Source: a virus
Strand: one strand, 5' to 3'
Length of the DNA stretch: 23,299 bases
Virus record (IMG/VR): IMGVR_UViG_3300009314_000089
Span: 1 to 23,299 of that record
Part shown: piece after piece, positions 6,973 through 14,464 of the stretch
Layout: every line of letters starts with the position of its first letter
Position numbering within the stretch: position 1 is the first letter of the stretch
Position numbers and translations under genes: made by a program
The notes under the pieces: generated by a model
What the model was told of the DNA's origin: nothing
The model's database searches: none
Seen by the model: the letters and a program-made list of their open reading frames with translations, nothing else

Positions 6973-7003
6973 TTGTTTTCTTCATGAAATTTTTGTATAT
7001 TTG
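6973..7003 (+). promoter_or_regulatory. Bacteroidota-type housekeeping promoter candidate
   Basis: TTG at 6973-6975, a 20-base spacer, and TATATTTG at 6996-7003 match the known Bacteroidota primary-sigma promoter pattern (TTG, 19-21 bases, TAnnTTTG). It lies in an 81-base gap and ends 24 bases before the ATG at 7027, so it is well placed to transcribe the genes starting there. In an AT-rich genome a single match can arise by chance. Confidence 0.45.
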
Positions 7004-7026
7004 TATAATAGTATAAAAAATTGTAT

Positions 7027-7299
7027 ATGGCCGATTTAGAAAAAATAAAAAGGTACGTATTACGAAATAATAATACTGCTAAATTATGCATTGATAAAAA
7101 TGGTTTATTTTATATAGCTGATCAAAATGGAAACTTGTTTACTGAATATTTTATACCACACACACCAAAAGCATTTAATGCTTGGAAAACAGCTAAAGAA
7201 ATAATTGAATTAAATAAAAATCTAAGACGCACGCATCCGCTGAAGAGTGTATTTTATGAAGATGCCGCTGATAGAATTAATGGAAGAAAAAAATTATGA
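7027..7299 (+). CDS. Hypothetical protein, 90 aa
   Basis: Start ATG 7027 (MADLEKIK) is preferred over an in-frame TTG two codons upstream. The protein has a strand-turn-strand centre (LCIDKNGLFYIADQNGNLF), then a helical basic C-terminal half (AWKTAKEIIELNKNLRRTH). No membrane segment or catalytic motif is visible. It follows the Bacteroidota-type promoter candidate and overlaps the next gene by 4 bases, so it may open a short operon running to 8352. The family is not recognised. Confidence 0.6.
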   Translation: MADLEKIKRYVLRNNNTAKLCIDKNGLFYIADQNGNLFTEYFIPHTPKAFNAWKTAKEIIELNKNLRRTHPLKSVFYEDAADRINGRKKL

Positions 7300-7517
7300 A
7301 CGAATATATCGCCGGAGCAGTATCATTTGTTGTCGGTTGTACTATAACGTATATACTTATAACCATAGCATATAAGCGTGCTCTGCGTCGTCTTATACAA
7401 GAAATAAATCTAAAAAGCGTCGTAATTGAAAAATTAAAAAATCAATCAAAAATAAGAGATACACATATTTATGATAGGGAATACAAAGCTAGAAAAAATG
7501 AAAAATCAAAGCGCTGA
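7296..7517 (+). CDS. Small single-pass membrane protein, 73 aa
   Basis: Residues 4-26 (YIAGAVSFVVGCTITYILITIAY) form one transmembrane helix, followed by a strongly basic, helical tail (KRALRRLIQ to the C-terminal EKSKR). Charge distribution suggests the tail is cytoplasmic. Such a layout occurs in several phage inner-membrane proteins, including some lysis regulators, but no family signature is visible. It overlaps the upstream gene by 4 bases and the downstream frame by up to 47. Confidence 0.65.
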   Translation: MNEYIAGAVSFVVGCTITYILITIAYKRALRRLIQEINLKSVVIEKLKNQSKIRDTHIYDREYKARKNEKSKR

Positions 7518-7848
7518 AGATATAAAAAAAATATCAAATGTTGAATCAATACTAACTGATTTATATGATGATAAGAGCTTATCTTCAAGAAAAATAATAG
7601 CCGAATCAGAGATAGAAAATCTATTTACTGTTGGTACATATGATTCTAAAAAAAGAATCTCAATTGAAAAGAGACTGATCATGCTATTAAAAAAAATAAA
7701 TGCATCAGATAAAGAAGCAATAAAGATAAACAAATTTTTTCTGAAAACGTGTTTGTCTAAAATTGGGATGGGATATTGTTTAAGTGTTGATATAATACGA
7801 TATTTGAATTACTTAAACGATATAGTAAACAACGATGGTACTAAATAA
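7471..7848 (+). CDS. Hypothetical helical protein, 125 aa
   Basis: The frame is read here from ATG 7471, overlapping the previous gene by 47 bases. A second in-frame ATG at 7498 (MKNQSAED) would shorten the overlap to 20 bases and may be the true start; neither has a clear ribosome binding site. The protein is mostly helical, Ser/Lys/Ile-rich, with a C-terminal hydrophobic patch (KIGMGYCLSVDIIRYLNYL). Its stop overlaps the start of the next gene by 14 bases. No family is recognised. Confidence 0.55.
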   Translation: MIGNTKLEKMKNQSAEDIKKISNVESILTDLYDDKSLSSRKIIAESEIENLFTVGTYDSKKRISIEKRLIMLLKKINASDKEAIKINKFFLKTCLSKIGMGYCLSVDIIRYLNYLNDIVNNDGTK

Positions 7849-8149
7849 AGCCATATACAATATTTATAATAAACTACAGTTACCCGATCGTTTATTATTT
7901 ACATATTATATGCTAAATAATGACGTAAAATCAATGTTAGATATATTTGTATGTCGAGTGTCAGTTGATGAAGAATTTATTGTATTTGAGTCAAATTATC
8001 CAAAACACATAAAACAATCAATTACAAAATTATTCATGGACGGCTTCATATTATCGTCTGCGTTTGGAAGTACTAATAAAGAAGGACCATATAAATATAC
8101 AAGATACTGCGTATTTAATGGATTCATACAACCAATAAGTTTGAATTAA
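7835..8149 (+). CDS. Hypothetical protein, 104 aa
   Basis: An N-terminal helical, aromatic stretch (IYNIYNKLQLPDRLLFTYYML) leads into a mixed region ending in a Tyr/Phe-rich C terminus (GPYKYTRYCVFNGFI). The helix-turn-helix-like spacing around KHIKQSITKLFMDGFILSS could suggest a winged-helix shape, but this is weak. It overlaps the upstream gene by 14 bases and the next ATG shares its final base (TAATG). The family is not recognised. Confidence 0.55.
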   Translation: MVLNKAIYNIYNKLQLPDRLLFTYYMLNNDVKSMLDIFVCRVSVDEEFIVFESNYPKHIKQSITKLFMDGFILSSAFGSTNKEGPYKYTRYCVFNGFIQPISLN

Positions 8150-8352
8150 TGTTTAAGAAAATCATAAATATAAATGGAGAATCATTCATTCTGAATAAAG
8201 TAAAACATAAGTCTTTAGAACCAGATGTTGAATATTGGAAAAAAATTACATGTTCGGATACGGTAGCTGAAGACAGAGATAATTATTATTTTGCAAGTAC
8301 GATTGAAGATGCTACTATAGTTCCAGAGCTATTGATTGAACATAAAGAATAG
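8149..8352 (+). CDS. Hypothetical protein, 67 aa
   Basis: A small acidic protein beginning with a beta-hairpin-like segment (FKKIININGESFILNKVKHKS) and continuing with YYFASTIEDATIVPELL. No membrane segment, cysteine cluster or catalytic motif is visible. It is coupled to the upstream gene by TAATG at 8147-8151 and is the last gene before a 94-base gap. The family is not recognised. Confidence 0.55.
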   Translation: MFKKIININGESFILNKVKHKSLEPDVEYWKKITCSDTVAEDRDNYYFASTIEDATIVPELLIEHKE

Positions 8353-8354
8353 TA

Positions 8355-8386
8355 CTGTGCTAGCTAGTATTAGCTCTCGGGTACAG
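8355..8386 (+). other. Possible small stem-loop in intergenic gap
   Basis: CTGT (8355-8358) can pair with ACAG (8383-8386), enclosing GCTA/TAGC (8359-8362, 8371-8374). AGCTCT also occurs twice (8372-8377 and 8385-8390). There is no T-run, so it is not a simple terminator. The pairing is short and may be chance. Confidence 0.2.
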
Positions 8387-8446
8387 CTCTAACTATGTAA
8401 TTGGAATTTAATAAAATGAGTTTTCTGAAAATAAAAGGAGAAAAAA

Positions 8447-8617
8447 ATGAAAAATAAAGAATTAATAATAGCAAATCTAGAATCAGTATCAAATTTAACA
8501 GAATATTATATAAAGGCGATTAATGGTACTAAAATATCGCCATCTGAACTGGTTGGAGGACTTGATACACTGAAGAAAAAAACTGATTATGTATTAGAAT
8601 TAATTAGGGTATCATAG
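8447..8617 (+). CDS. Small hypothetical protein, 56 aa
   Basis: ATG 8447 is preceded by AAAAGGAG (8433-8440) at good spacing, and the frame runs to TAG 8615-8617, one base before the next ATG at 8619. The product (MKNKELIIANLESVSNLTEY, ending DYVLELIRVS) is predicted to be two amphipathic helices joined by a short Gly/Pro-containing loop. The ribosome binding site, tight junction and lack of stops make it a real gene despite its small size. The family is not recognised. Confidence 0.7.
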   Translation: MKNKELIIANLESVSNLTEYYIKAINGTKISPSELVGGLDTLKKKTDYVLELIRVS

Positions 8618-8618
8618 A

Positions 8619-8975
8619 ATGAACAAACAATTTAATTTTCAGAACACCATGATATTGTTAATAATATTTATTGCTTTATCATTACTAAATACATGTAATT
8701 CATGTAATACAAATAGGATAGCAAAACAAAATCAAACAACGATTCATAAATTAGATTCCAGTATCAATGTTCTTGATTCAACGATATATTCAGATTTTTA
8801 TAATAAACAAGAATTAAATTTGAGAATGGAAATATTTGGTTTGAAAACATCCAAAAGAATGCTTTATGATAATAATGCTATTATTCGCACAGTGGTTCGA
8901 CCGGACGATCAGATGAATGAATATGATATATTGATTGAAGATTTACAAAAGGAGTTGGATGGGATCAAAAAATAA
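8619..8975 (+). CDS. Small membrane protein with coiled coil, 118 aa
   Basis: Residues 10-25 (TMILLIIFIALSLLNT) form one transmembrane helix, ending at CNSCN; the cysteine context is not a good lipobox, so lipidation is unlikely though possible. A heptad-like region (residues 40-75) and a polar C terminus with VVRPDDQMNEYDILIEDLQKEL follow. Short membrane proteins with such a coiled-coil tail and the RPDD..NEYD segment seem common in large phages, without known function. It starts one base after the previous stop; the ribosome binding site of the next gene lies inside its end. Confidence 0.65.
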   Translation: MNKQFNFQNTMILLIIFIALSLLNTCNSCNTNRIAKQNQTTIHKLDSSINVLDSTIYSDFYNKQELNLRMEIFGLKTSKRMLYDNNAIIRTVVRPDDQMNEYDILIEDLQKELDGIKK

Positions 8976-9678
8976 AATAGTACATTGGTTTATTATTATT
9001 ATATTTACATTTCTTTATTTTTTTGTAAGTTTAATATCGATGTGGCATGTGGTTGATTTTTTTGAATTATCAAATAATTTAACTATGTCTTGGATGTTAT
9101 CAATAGCATTTGAAATAGGAGCAGCAGCATCACTAGCATCATTAATAATTCTCGAGAAAATGAATAAGACAATTGTATGGTTCTTATTTTTGGTATTAAC
9201 AGTTTTCCAGGCAATGGGAAATACTTACTATGCATATGTTAATATTGGAGAGTTTCAATATTGGATAGAATTATTTGGATTAAATACTGAACCACTTATT
9301 GTTCAGAAAAGAATTATATCAACTGTATCAGGAGCAATATTGCCAATTGTGGCTCTTGGTTTTATTAAAGCACTTGTTGATTATATTAAACCAACACCAA
9401 AAGAGGAACCAGAAATAATAGATTCTAGAAAAGAGTTTGAAGATAAATTCTTAAAAAATCAAGAAGAAACAGATCCAGAAATCAAAGAAGTTGTTGATGA
9501 TAAATTGTGGGATATAGTGGACGATAGAGAACCACTTGAACCAGAAGAAATAGTAGATGAAGAAAAAACATCCGATTTCAATGATATTATAGACACAGCA
9601 ATTAAACCCAAGAAAAAAGATACTAATAAAGATACTTACGACGAAAACAAAAAATCATACTTAGATGTCAGAAAATAA
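8959..9678 (+). CDS. Multi-pass membrane protein with acidic cytoplasmic tail, 239 aa
   Basis: ATG 8959 has AAAAGGAG (8947-8954) five bases before it, so it is chosen over an in-frame TTG at 8935. Four hydrophobic helices are visible: about residues 8-29, 41-62, 68-88 and 115-137. From about residue 145 the protein is hydrophilic and acidic (many Glu/Asp, repeated EEP, VDD and EEIVDEE), ending in a Lys-rich stretch. The tail probably lies in the cytoplasm and could be a protein-binding platform. It overlaps the upstream gene by 17 bases and the downstream gene by 14. The family is not recognised. Confidence 0.75.
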   Translation: MGSKNKIVHWFIIIIFTFLYFFVSLISMWHVVDFFELSNNLTMSWMLSIAFEIGAAASLASLIILEKMNKTIVWFLFLVLTVFQAMGNTYYAYVNIGEFQYWIELFGLNTEPLIVQKRIISTVSGAILPIVALGFIKALVDYIKPTPKEEPEIIDSRKEFEDKFLKNQEETDPEIKEVVDDKLWDIVDDREPLEPEEIVDEEKTSDFNDIIDTAIKPKKKDTNKDTYDENKKSYLDVRK

Positions 9679-10114
9679 TCAATTGAAAGAGTTAGAGTGT
9701 AAAAGTTGTGGAAACATAGTCAAAAATTGCGATAATAGTTCTACATTAGTTATATGTTCAACATGTGTTATGGAGAATCTAGATAAAGAATTTCCATTAC
9801 AAAAAATCAATAAGACTAAGAGCGATAAACCTCGTGGTTGGCATTTAATGAAACAATATGTCCATAAAGATGGCACAGTATATAAATTTGGTAAAGAAAA
9901 TAAAAAATTAAAAGGCACACTAAATCCAACTAAAATAAAAAAGAAAACAAAGAAAAAATTAACAAATAAAGAATTAGAATTTAATAGATTAGATGTTATT
10001 AATGATATTAAGAAATTAAAAAAGAGATTAAAGATTGAAACTAATCCAAAACGAATGAATAAGATACATAGAGCTATTAATAAAAAACAAATTGAATTAG
10101 CAAAAATAAAATAA
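9665..10114 (+). CDS. Zinc-ribbon protein with basic C terminus, 149 aa
   Basis: The N terminus has a four-cysteine zinc ribbon, C12-x2-C15 and C31-x2-C34. Next comes PRGWHLMKQYVHKDGTVYKFG (about residues 57-77) followed by LKGTLNPTKI, a block I recognise in many uncharacterised phage proteins (usually GW.....V.KDG.V...G......LKGTL.PT). The C-terminal 60 residues are helical and very Lys-rich, suggesting nucleic-acid or acidic-protein contact. The role is unknown. It overlaps the upstream membrane-protein gene by 14 bases and sits three bases before the HD-domain gene. Confidence 0.75.
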   Translation: MSENNQLKELECKSCGNIVKNCDNSSTLVICSTCVMENLDKEFPLQKINKTKSDKPRGWHLMKQYVHKDGTVYKFGKENKKLKGTLNPTKIKKKTKKKLTNKELEFNRLDVINDIKKLKKRLKIETNPKRMNKIHRAINKKQIELAKIK

Positions 10115-10116
10115 TT

Positions 10117-10857
10117 ATGAGTAAAAAAATAACAGCAGACGAATTAGTCGTTAATTATGAAAAATTAATTAAAATAGCAGAAACATATTTTTCTGAAGAT
10201 AGAATGAAAAAGGTATCTGAACTTCTTAATTTCTACGAAGTTAGGATGTCGACTGCGCCGGCTAGTGGTAATATCGGTTATCATAATTGTTACGTTGGCG
10301 GATATTGTGAACATGTATTAAATGTAATTAATTTTGCATTGAAAATAAAAGAAAATATATGGACTGGAGCAGATTGTAATGCAACGGACGAGGAATTGGT
10401 ATTTTCAGCATTCTTTCACGATTTTGGAAAATTAGGCGATAAGAACCACGAGTATTATATAGTAGAAGAATCACAATGGCATGTAGAGAAGATGGGGCGT
10501 ATGTATAAAATTAATCCAAAAATACCATTCATGAAAGTAACAGACAGGTCATTATTTATACTGCAGGAATTTGGAATAAAATATACGATTAATGAGTTTT
10601 ATGGAATTAAATTATCTGATGGACTATATGACGAATCAAATAAATCATATTATATTAATTACGGCGATATGAGTATGTTTACAGCATTACCACATATCAT
10701 ACATTCAGCTGATTTAATGGCATCAAAAATTGAAGGTATGAATGTAATAGTTCCAGCACCTAAAAAATACAAAGATAGAAAACCAAAAATAGAGGAAATT
10801 GATACATCAAAATCAAAGATATTCGATAATCTATTTGATATAACAGAAGAGGATTAA
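10117..10857 (+). CDS. HD-domain phosphohydrolase
   Basis: A 246-residue protein with HD-superfamily metal motifs: H56 and H66 in YHNCYVGGYCEH, the doublet H101-D102 in AFFHDFGKLG, and H196..D199 in IIHSADLMAS. These residues bind divalent metal in enzymes that hydrolyse phosphoesters of nucleotides or RNA. Related HD proteins of unknown substrate are frequent in T4-like marine phages. The C-terminal 40 residues are charged and lack motifs. Nucleotide metabolism or signalling-nucleotide hydrolysis is plausible but cannot be chosen from sequence. It follows the zinc-ribbon gene by two bases and precedes a membrane-protein gene by two bases. Confidence 0.88.
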   Translation: MSKKITADELVVNYEKLIKIAETYFSEDRMKKVSELLNFYEVRMSTAPASGNIGYHNCYVGGYCEHVLNVINFALKIKENIWTGADCNATDEELVFSAFFHDFGKLGDKNHEYYIVEESQWHVEKMGRMYKINPKIPFMKVTDRSLFILQEFGIKYTINEFYGIKLSDGLYDESNKSYYINYGDMSMFTALPHIIHSADLMASKIEGMNVIVPAPKKYKDRKPKIEEIDTSKSKIFDNLFDITEED

Positions 10858-10859
10858 CC

Positions 10860-11150
10860 ATGGAAATATTTATTATTATTGTATTAGTTATTTTACTAAT
10901 TATTGGATCGTTTGCAATATACAACTTAATTATTAAAAATAGAAAATTGATTGAAGCAAATATTGAATATGACGACTGGTTCGGAATATTCAATAATAGA
11001 ATAAGAGAAACGATGGAGATGATTAACGAAGTCGATCACAGCGGGGTGTTTGAAGCTGACGATGATGTCGGGCATAGCTTCCAGAGCATTAAAGAAATTA
11101 TAAACGACTTAAATGATTTAGTAATACATGACGATAACGAAGACCTGTAA
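10860..11150 (+). CDS. Membrane-anchored conserved phage protein, 96 aa
   Basis: Residues 2-26 (EIFIIIVLVILLIIGSFAIY and onward) form an N-terminal transmembrane helix. The soluble part contains EYDDWFGIFNNRI, then ETMEMINEVDHSGVFEADDDVGHSFQSIKEII, a pattern I recognise from many T4-like phage hypothetical proteins (EYD.W...F...I......I..ID..G.F..DDEVG..F..IKEI). No catalytic function is known to me. It overlaps the sigma-factor gene by 23 bases, so the two may be co-regulated. Confidence 0.75.
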   Translation: MEIFIIIVLVILLIIGSFAIYNLIIKNRKLIEANIEYDDWFGIFNNRIRETMEMINEVDHSGVFEADDDVGHSFQSIKEIINDLNDLVIHDDNEDL

Positions 11151-11901
11151 TATTTCAGCAGGGAAAAAATTTTTATTATATGATTCAAAAAAAATACAAG
11201 AAATTCTAATAGAAAAGAAAACATCAAAAAAAGTATATTTTACAAAATTAGCAGAAGAAGCTATAATAGCATATAATATTGAAGAAAACAAAATAATCCG
11301 AGATAAAATATATACGGATTATATATATGTAGTACTTAATAAATTAGCTGAAAATGTGATACACTCTTTTGGGTGTCGGACATATTTGGATATACCATAC
11401 GAGGACTTCAAACACGAAGTTGTTTTATTTTTAACGGATAAATTACAAATGTACGATAGGAATAAAGGTAAAGCTTATTCATATTTTACTATTGTAGCCA
11501 AACATTATTGCATAGTTAGGAATCAAACCAACTATAATACTCTAAAAAATCGAGATGACATCACGACATATGATGATTCTCCCACCGCGCTCAATATATA
11601 TAATAATAACGAAAAATCAGTTGATTTGAAGAATTATCTAGATGAGTTTTTAGTGTACTTAAGCGATAATACACATTCATTTTTTACAAAACAAAACGAT
11701 CTACGAGTGGTTGATGCTTTTATAAAACTAATGGCCGACCGAGAGTATATAGATAATTATAATAAGAAAGCACTGTATATCTTATTAAAAGAAATGACAG
11801 GATTAACAGCGCAGCAAATAACTAGAGTTTTATCCCAGATTAAAGTTATTTTTAATCGGCTCTATGATATTTATTGCCGGGATGGAACAATAGTTGAATG
11901 A
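11128..11901 (+). CDS. gp55-like RNA polymerase sigma factor for late transcription
   Basis: A 257-residue protein resembling the T4 gp55 group of reduced sigma factors. Residues 36-55 (KVYFTKLAEEAIIAYNI) match the usual start of region 2. The region-2 core is visible as YEDFKHEVVLFLTDKL, then MYDRNKGKAYSYFTIVAKHY (A116-Y-S-Y-F120), where sigma-70 proteins bind the RNA polymerase clamp helix. The C terminus (ALYILLKEMTGLTAQQITRVL, then IFNRLYDIY) is helix-turn-helix-like and may contact DNA or the flap. In T4 such a factor recruits host polymerase to late promoters together with a sliding clamp. It precedes the structural genes, which are its expected targets. It overlaps the upstream gene by 23 bases. 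Confidence 0.85.
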   Translation: MTITKTCNISAGKKFLLYDSKKIQEILIEKKTSKKVYFTKLAEEAIIAYNIEENKIIRDKIYTDYIYVVLNKLAENVIHSFGCRTYLDIPYEDFKHEVVLFLTDKLQMYDRNKGKAYSYFTIVAKHYCIVRNQTNYNTLKNRDDITTYDDSPTALNIYNNNEKSVDLKNYLDEFLVYLSDNTHSFFTKQNDLRVVDAFIKLMADREYIDNYNKKALYILLKEMTGLTAQQITRVLSQIKVIFNRLYDIYCRDGTIVE

Positions 11902-11912
11902 AAAAATAAAAC

Positions 11913-11930
11913 GTGATACTTATAAAAAAG
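11913..11930 (+). promoter_or_regulatory. Repeated promoter-like motif, copy A
   Basis: GTGATACTTATAAAAAAG lies four bases before ATG 11935 and matches 16 of 18 bases of the sequence at 13521-13538, which also lies just before a gene. Its TTATA-A core resembles the T4 late-promoter core TATAAATA. It directly follows the gp55-like sigma-factor gene. If it is a late promoter, transcripts would start very close to the ATG, so it could instead be a translation-related or leader element. Confidence 0.4.
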
Positions 11931-11934
11931 AACA

Positions 11935-12357
11935 ATGGACAAAGATACCGAAATATTTAGAGGAAAAAATTTTAGCGATATACTAAAGGATATATACGAG
12001 AATACTAAAAAGAAAGAAAGACAGATTATACAATTAATATCTGATCTAAAACCATTAGTATCCAATGTCAAGGACGCTATGTTGGTTGTGCCACTTATAA
12101 GTGATTACTTGGAGATAGCAGTTAAAAACGACGAACATCTTGTAAAAATGGCAGCGATCGTACAACGAATGATGAATCGTACCAAGTTTGAAGGAGATGA
12201 TAATATGGTAATAACTGACGATGAAAGAGAAGAACTTATGCGTGAATACGAGGAACTTGAAAAGGAAAATAAAGTTATAAAAGAAGAGAAATCAAAGTTA
12301 CAAGATGATATAGTTACATCAAAAAATGATGTTGCTGGAGATACAAATGAACAATGA
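11935..12357 (+). CDS. Conserved phage coiled-coil protein, 140 aa
   Basis: The N-terminal two thirds (FSDILKDIYENTKKKERQII, LKPLV, VVPLISDYLEIAVKNDEHLVKMAAIVQRM) match a family I recognise in T4-like phages near baseplate and sigma genes, with no known function. Residues 100-130 form a Glu/Lys-rich coiled coil (REYEELEKENKVIKEEKSKL). It probably oligomerises. A baseplate-assembly or chaperone role would fit its position before the spike gene, but this is inference. Its end overlaps the next gene by 11 bases. Confidence 0.7.
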   Translation: MDKDTEIFRGKNFSDILKDIYENTKKKERQIIQLISDLKPLVSNVKDAMLVVPLISDYLEIAVKNDEHLVKMAAIVQRMMNRTKFEGDDNMVITDDEREELMREYEELEKENKVIKEEKSKLQDDIVTSKNDVAGDTNEQ

Positions 12358-13510
12358 TAATATTATTAAATTTGGTGAAGTAGTTAATATAAATTTCAAG
12401 GACGACGATCCAGAGATCATATATAGAGTTAAAATTAAAATATATGATTTTGAAACAATAAGCACTGGTGATATAATCAGTGCTTTACCATATAGTAATA
12501 ACACAATACATATACCACTTATAGGTGAAATCGTATCTATCCAAAGAGCTCCCTGTGCTACCGCTGCAGGAAATACAAAAATATTCAAATATTATTATTC
12601 ACAACCAATAAGCATACACAATAATAATCATTGTAATGCATTGCCAAAACTTGCAAAAATAAATGTGAGTGATGATACGTCAGATTATTCCGATCAACAA
12701 GCCGGTGTAAGCGAAACAAAGGCACAGAAACCATTCAAACCAGGAATTGGATTCAAAGAAAATAAGGACATTAAAAACCTACAATTATTCGAAGGCGATT
12801 ATTTGATAGACGGCCGTTGGGGCAATTCTATAAGATTTGGTAGCACAATCATTGACGGAGATTATTCGGTAGAACCAAGTTGGGAAGAAAGCAGTAATGC
12901 AAAAAACGGATCACCCATACTAATAATCCGAAATGGGCAGATAGACAATCCACCATCTGGCATAAATAATTTTATAGTTGAAGATGTGAACGATGATAAA
13001 TCATCTATATATCTTACTTCTGGACAATTAATACCACTTGATCCAACCAGCGATATATTTGATTCATATGATAGTAAACCAACATCATTCAAGAATTATG
13101 ATGAAGAACAAGTAATCATTAATTCAAATAGAGCGGTCATATCAGCTAAGAAAGATTCTGTATTTCTTAATTCAAGTAAATCAATATCCATATCAACAAA
13201 GGGGTTGATCAACCTGGATTCAGGCGACAAATATGTTGCTAATTGTCCCGAGATGTATTTTGGTGGAAAAGAAGCTACAGAACCACTTTTATTTGGGAAT
13301 AAGACAGATGATTGGTTGAATGAGTTACTTGATATTTTAAATGACATATTATTGAAATTATCTACTCACATACACCCAACCGGTGTAGGTCCATCAGGTC
13401 CGCCATTACCACCAGAATTATTAGATTTTTCAAATCAAATACCACTTGACGTTTCAACAATACGGCAGAAGATAATTGAACTAAAAAGTAAGAGGAATTT
13501 TACACTCTAA
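12347..13510 (+). CDS. Baseplate central spike protein, gp5/gpV-like
   Basis: ATG 12347 is chosen because GGAG (12337-12340) lies six bases before it; an ATG at 12326 has no such site. The 387-residue protein begins with a beta-rich, OB-fold-like segment (residues 5-90: FGEVVNINF, YRVKIKIYDF, HIPLIGEIVSIQR). A middle region holds FEGDYLIDGRWGNSIRFGST, and residues 250-310 show short repeated strands (VIINSNRAVISAKKDSVFLN, SISISTKGLINLDSG) typical of a triple beta-helix spike. The C-terminal THIHPTGVGPSGPPLPPE segment is common in phage spike/hub proteins. It would sit at the tip of the tail tube and pierce the outer membrane. No lysozyme domain is present, unlike T4 gp5. Confidence 0.8.
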   Translation: MNNDNIIKFGEVVNINFKDDDPEIIYRVKIKIYDFETISTGDIISALPYSNNTIHIPLIGEIVSIQRAPCATAAGNTKIFKYYYSQPISIHNNNHCNALPKLAKINVSDDTSDYSDQQAGVSETKAQKPFKPGIGFKENKDIKNLQLFEGDYLIDGRWGNSIRFGSTIIDGDYSVEPSWEESSNAKNGSPILIIRNGQIDNPPSGINNFIVEDVNDDKSSIYLTSGQLIPLDPTSDIFDSYDSKPTSFKNYDEEQVIINSNRAVISAKKDSVFLNSSKSISISTKGLINLDSGDKYVANCPEMYFGGKEATEPLLFGNKTDDWLNELLDILNDILLKLSTHIHPTGVGPSGPPLPPELLDFSNQIPLDVSTIRQKIIELKSKRNFTL

Positions 13511-13520
13511 AAAGAAAAAA

Positions 13521-13538
13521 GTGATATTTATATAAAAG
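13521..13538 (+). promoter_or_regulatory. Repeated promoter-like motif, copy B
   Basis: GTGATATTTATATAAAAG occupies half of a 36-base gap and ends eight bases before ATG 13547. It matches the sequence at 11913-11930 at 16 of 18 positions, differing only by C/T and A/T changes. The repeat in two short gaps next to late genes suggests a shared control signal. Confidence 0.4.
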
Positions 13539-13546
13539 CAAATGTT

Positions 13547-13957
13547 ATGAAAAAAAATGAATTAACAAAATTAATTAAGGATGCAGTAAAACAAGCGATT
13601 AGAGAAGAACTTGGTAGTGAATTAAAAGTGCTTAAAGAAATTCGAAGCAATAGCAAAAAAATCGTTGAGAATACCAAAATCAAAAAACCAACTAAAAAAA
13701 TAAACAAGAATATTAGTTATTCTAAAAACCCAGTATTAAATGACATGTTAAATGAAATGTCGCAAGAATTTGATAAAGGTAGTTGGGAATCTCAAAATCA
13801 AACGTCAGAAGATGAAATTATTACTGAAGATCAAGAACCAATAACAATTGATAATGTAAATCCAGCGGTTATACCAGAACCAGTAAAAATGGCACTGGGC
13901 AAAGATTACACTGCTTTGATGAAAAAATTAAATGATGAAAGAGGTGTTACAAAATAA
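13547..13957 (+). CDS. Hypothetical protein in structural operon, 136 aa
   Basis: The N terminus (MKKNELTKLIKDAVKQAIREE) is an amphipathic helix of a type often seen at the start of phage virion-associated proteins. A basic linker follows, then KNPVLNDMLNEMSQEFDKG and a C-terminal VKMALGKDYTALMKKL. Both latter segments recur in uncharacterised proteins beside gp25 genes in other T4-like phages. It probably helps baseplate or tail assembly, but the role is unknown. Its stop overlaps the gp25-like start by one base. Confidence 0.65.
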   Translation: MKKNELTKLIKDAVKQAIREELGSELKVLKEIRSNSKKIVENTKIKKPTKKINKNISYSKNPVLNDMLNEMSQEFDKGSWESQNQTSEDEIITEDQEPITIDNVNPAVIPEPVKMALGKDYTALMKKLNDERGVTK

Positions 13958-14460
13958 TGAGAAGGATTCCAAGACGGGAATTTCGCTATGATCCAGTTGA
14001 TACTGAAGCAGATGTTGCAGTTGGCATAAAGTTACCATTTAATAAAACACACGGTGGACTACCACAGAGTGCTGTAGCTGCTTCTGGTAGTATTGATGTT
14101 ATTAATCCATCAAGTGATGGGTTATTTGAATTATCATACACAACTGAAGAACAATCAACATCAAACTTAAAGCTATTATTGTTAACCAAAAAGGGTGAGC
14201 GGTTAATGCATCCAAACTATGGCACTGATATCCTATATTATATATTTGAGAATGATACTGATTTATTGCGAGATAATATACACAATGAAATCAACTCAGC
14301 AATACGATACTGGCTTCCATATATTATAGTAGACGACATTTCAGTTACATCTGATGGCGAGCATACAATCAATGTTTTATTAAAATATAAAGTAACCGAG
14401 AATGGTGCGAACGAGACAATTGTCTTATTTGTGGATCAATCCGGCGTAAATTTGGAGTAG
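13957..14460 (+). CDS. gp25-like baseplate wedge protein
   Basis: Residues 70-100 carry the gp25/GpW signature: NLKLLLLTKKGERLMHPNYG followed by TDILYYIFE. The C-terminal part has the family's alternating strands and helix (EINSAIRYWLPYIIVDDISV, HTINVLLKYKV). In T4 and other contractile machines gp25 joins gp6 and gp53 in the baseplate wedge and starts sheath assembly. At 167 residues it is longer than T4 gp25, owing to an N-terminal extension of about 60 residues (RRIPRREFRYDP...) of unknown role. It is immediately followed by its partner, the gp6/J-like gene. Confidence 0.92.
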   Translation: MRRIPRREFRYDPVDTEADVAVGIKLPFNKTHGGLPQSAVAASGSIDVINPSSDGLFELSYTTEEQSTSNLKLLLLTKKGERLMHPNYGTDILYYIFENDTDLLRDNIHNEINSAIRYWLPYIIVDDISVTSDGEHTINVLLKYKVTENGANETIVLFVDQSGVNLE

Positions 14461-14464
14461 AATA

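Noticed and set aside
8353-8446. tRNA or terminator in the gap after the gene at 8149
   Set aside because: Only short stems form, without T-arm consensus or a T-run.
8935-8958. Earlier TTG start of the four-helix membrane protein
   Set aside because: The ribosome binding site AAAAGGAG lies inside this stretch and serves ATG 8959.
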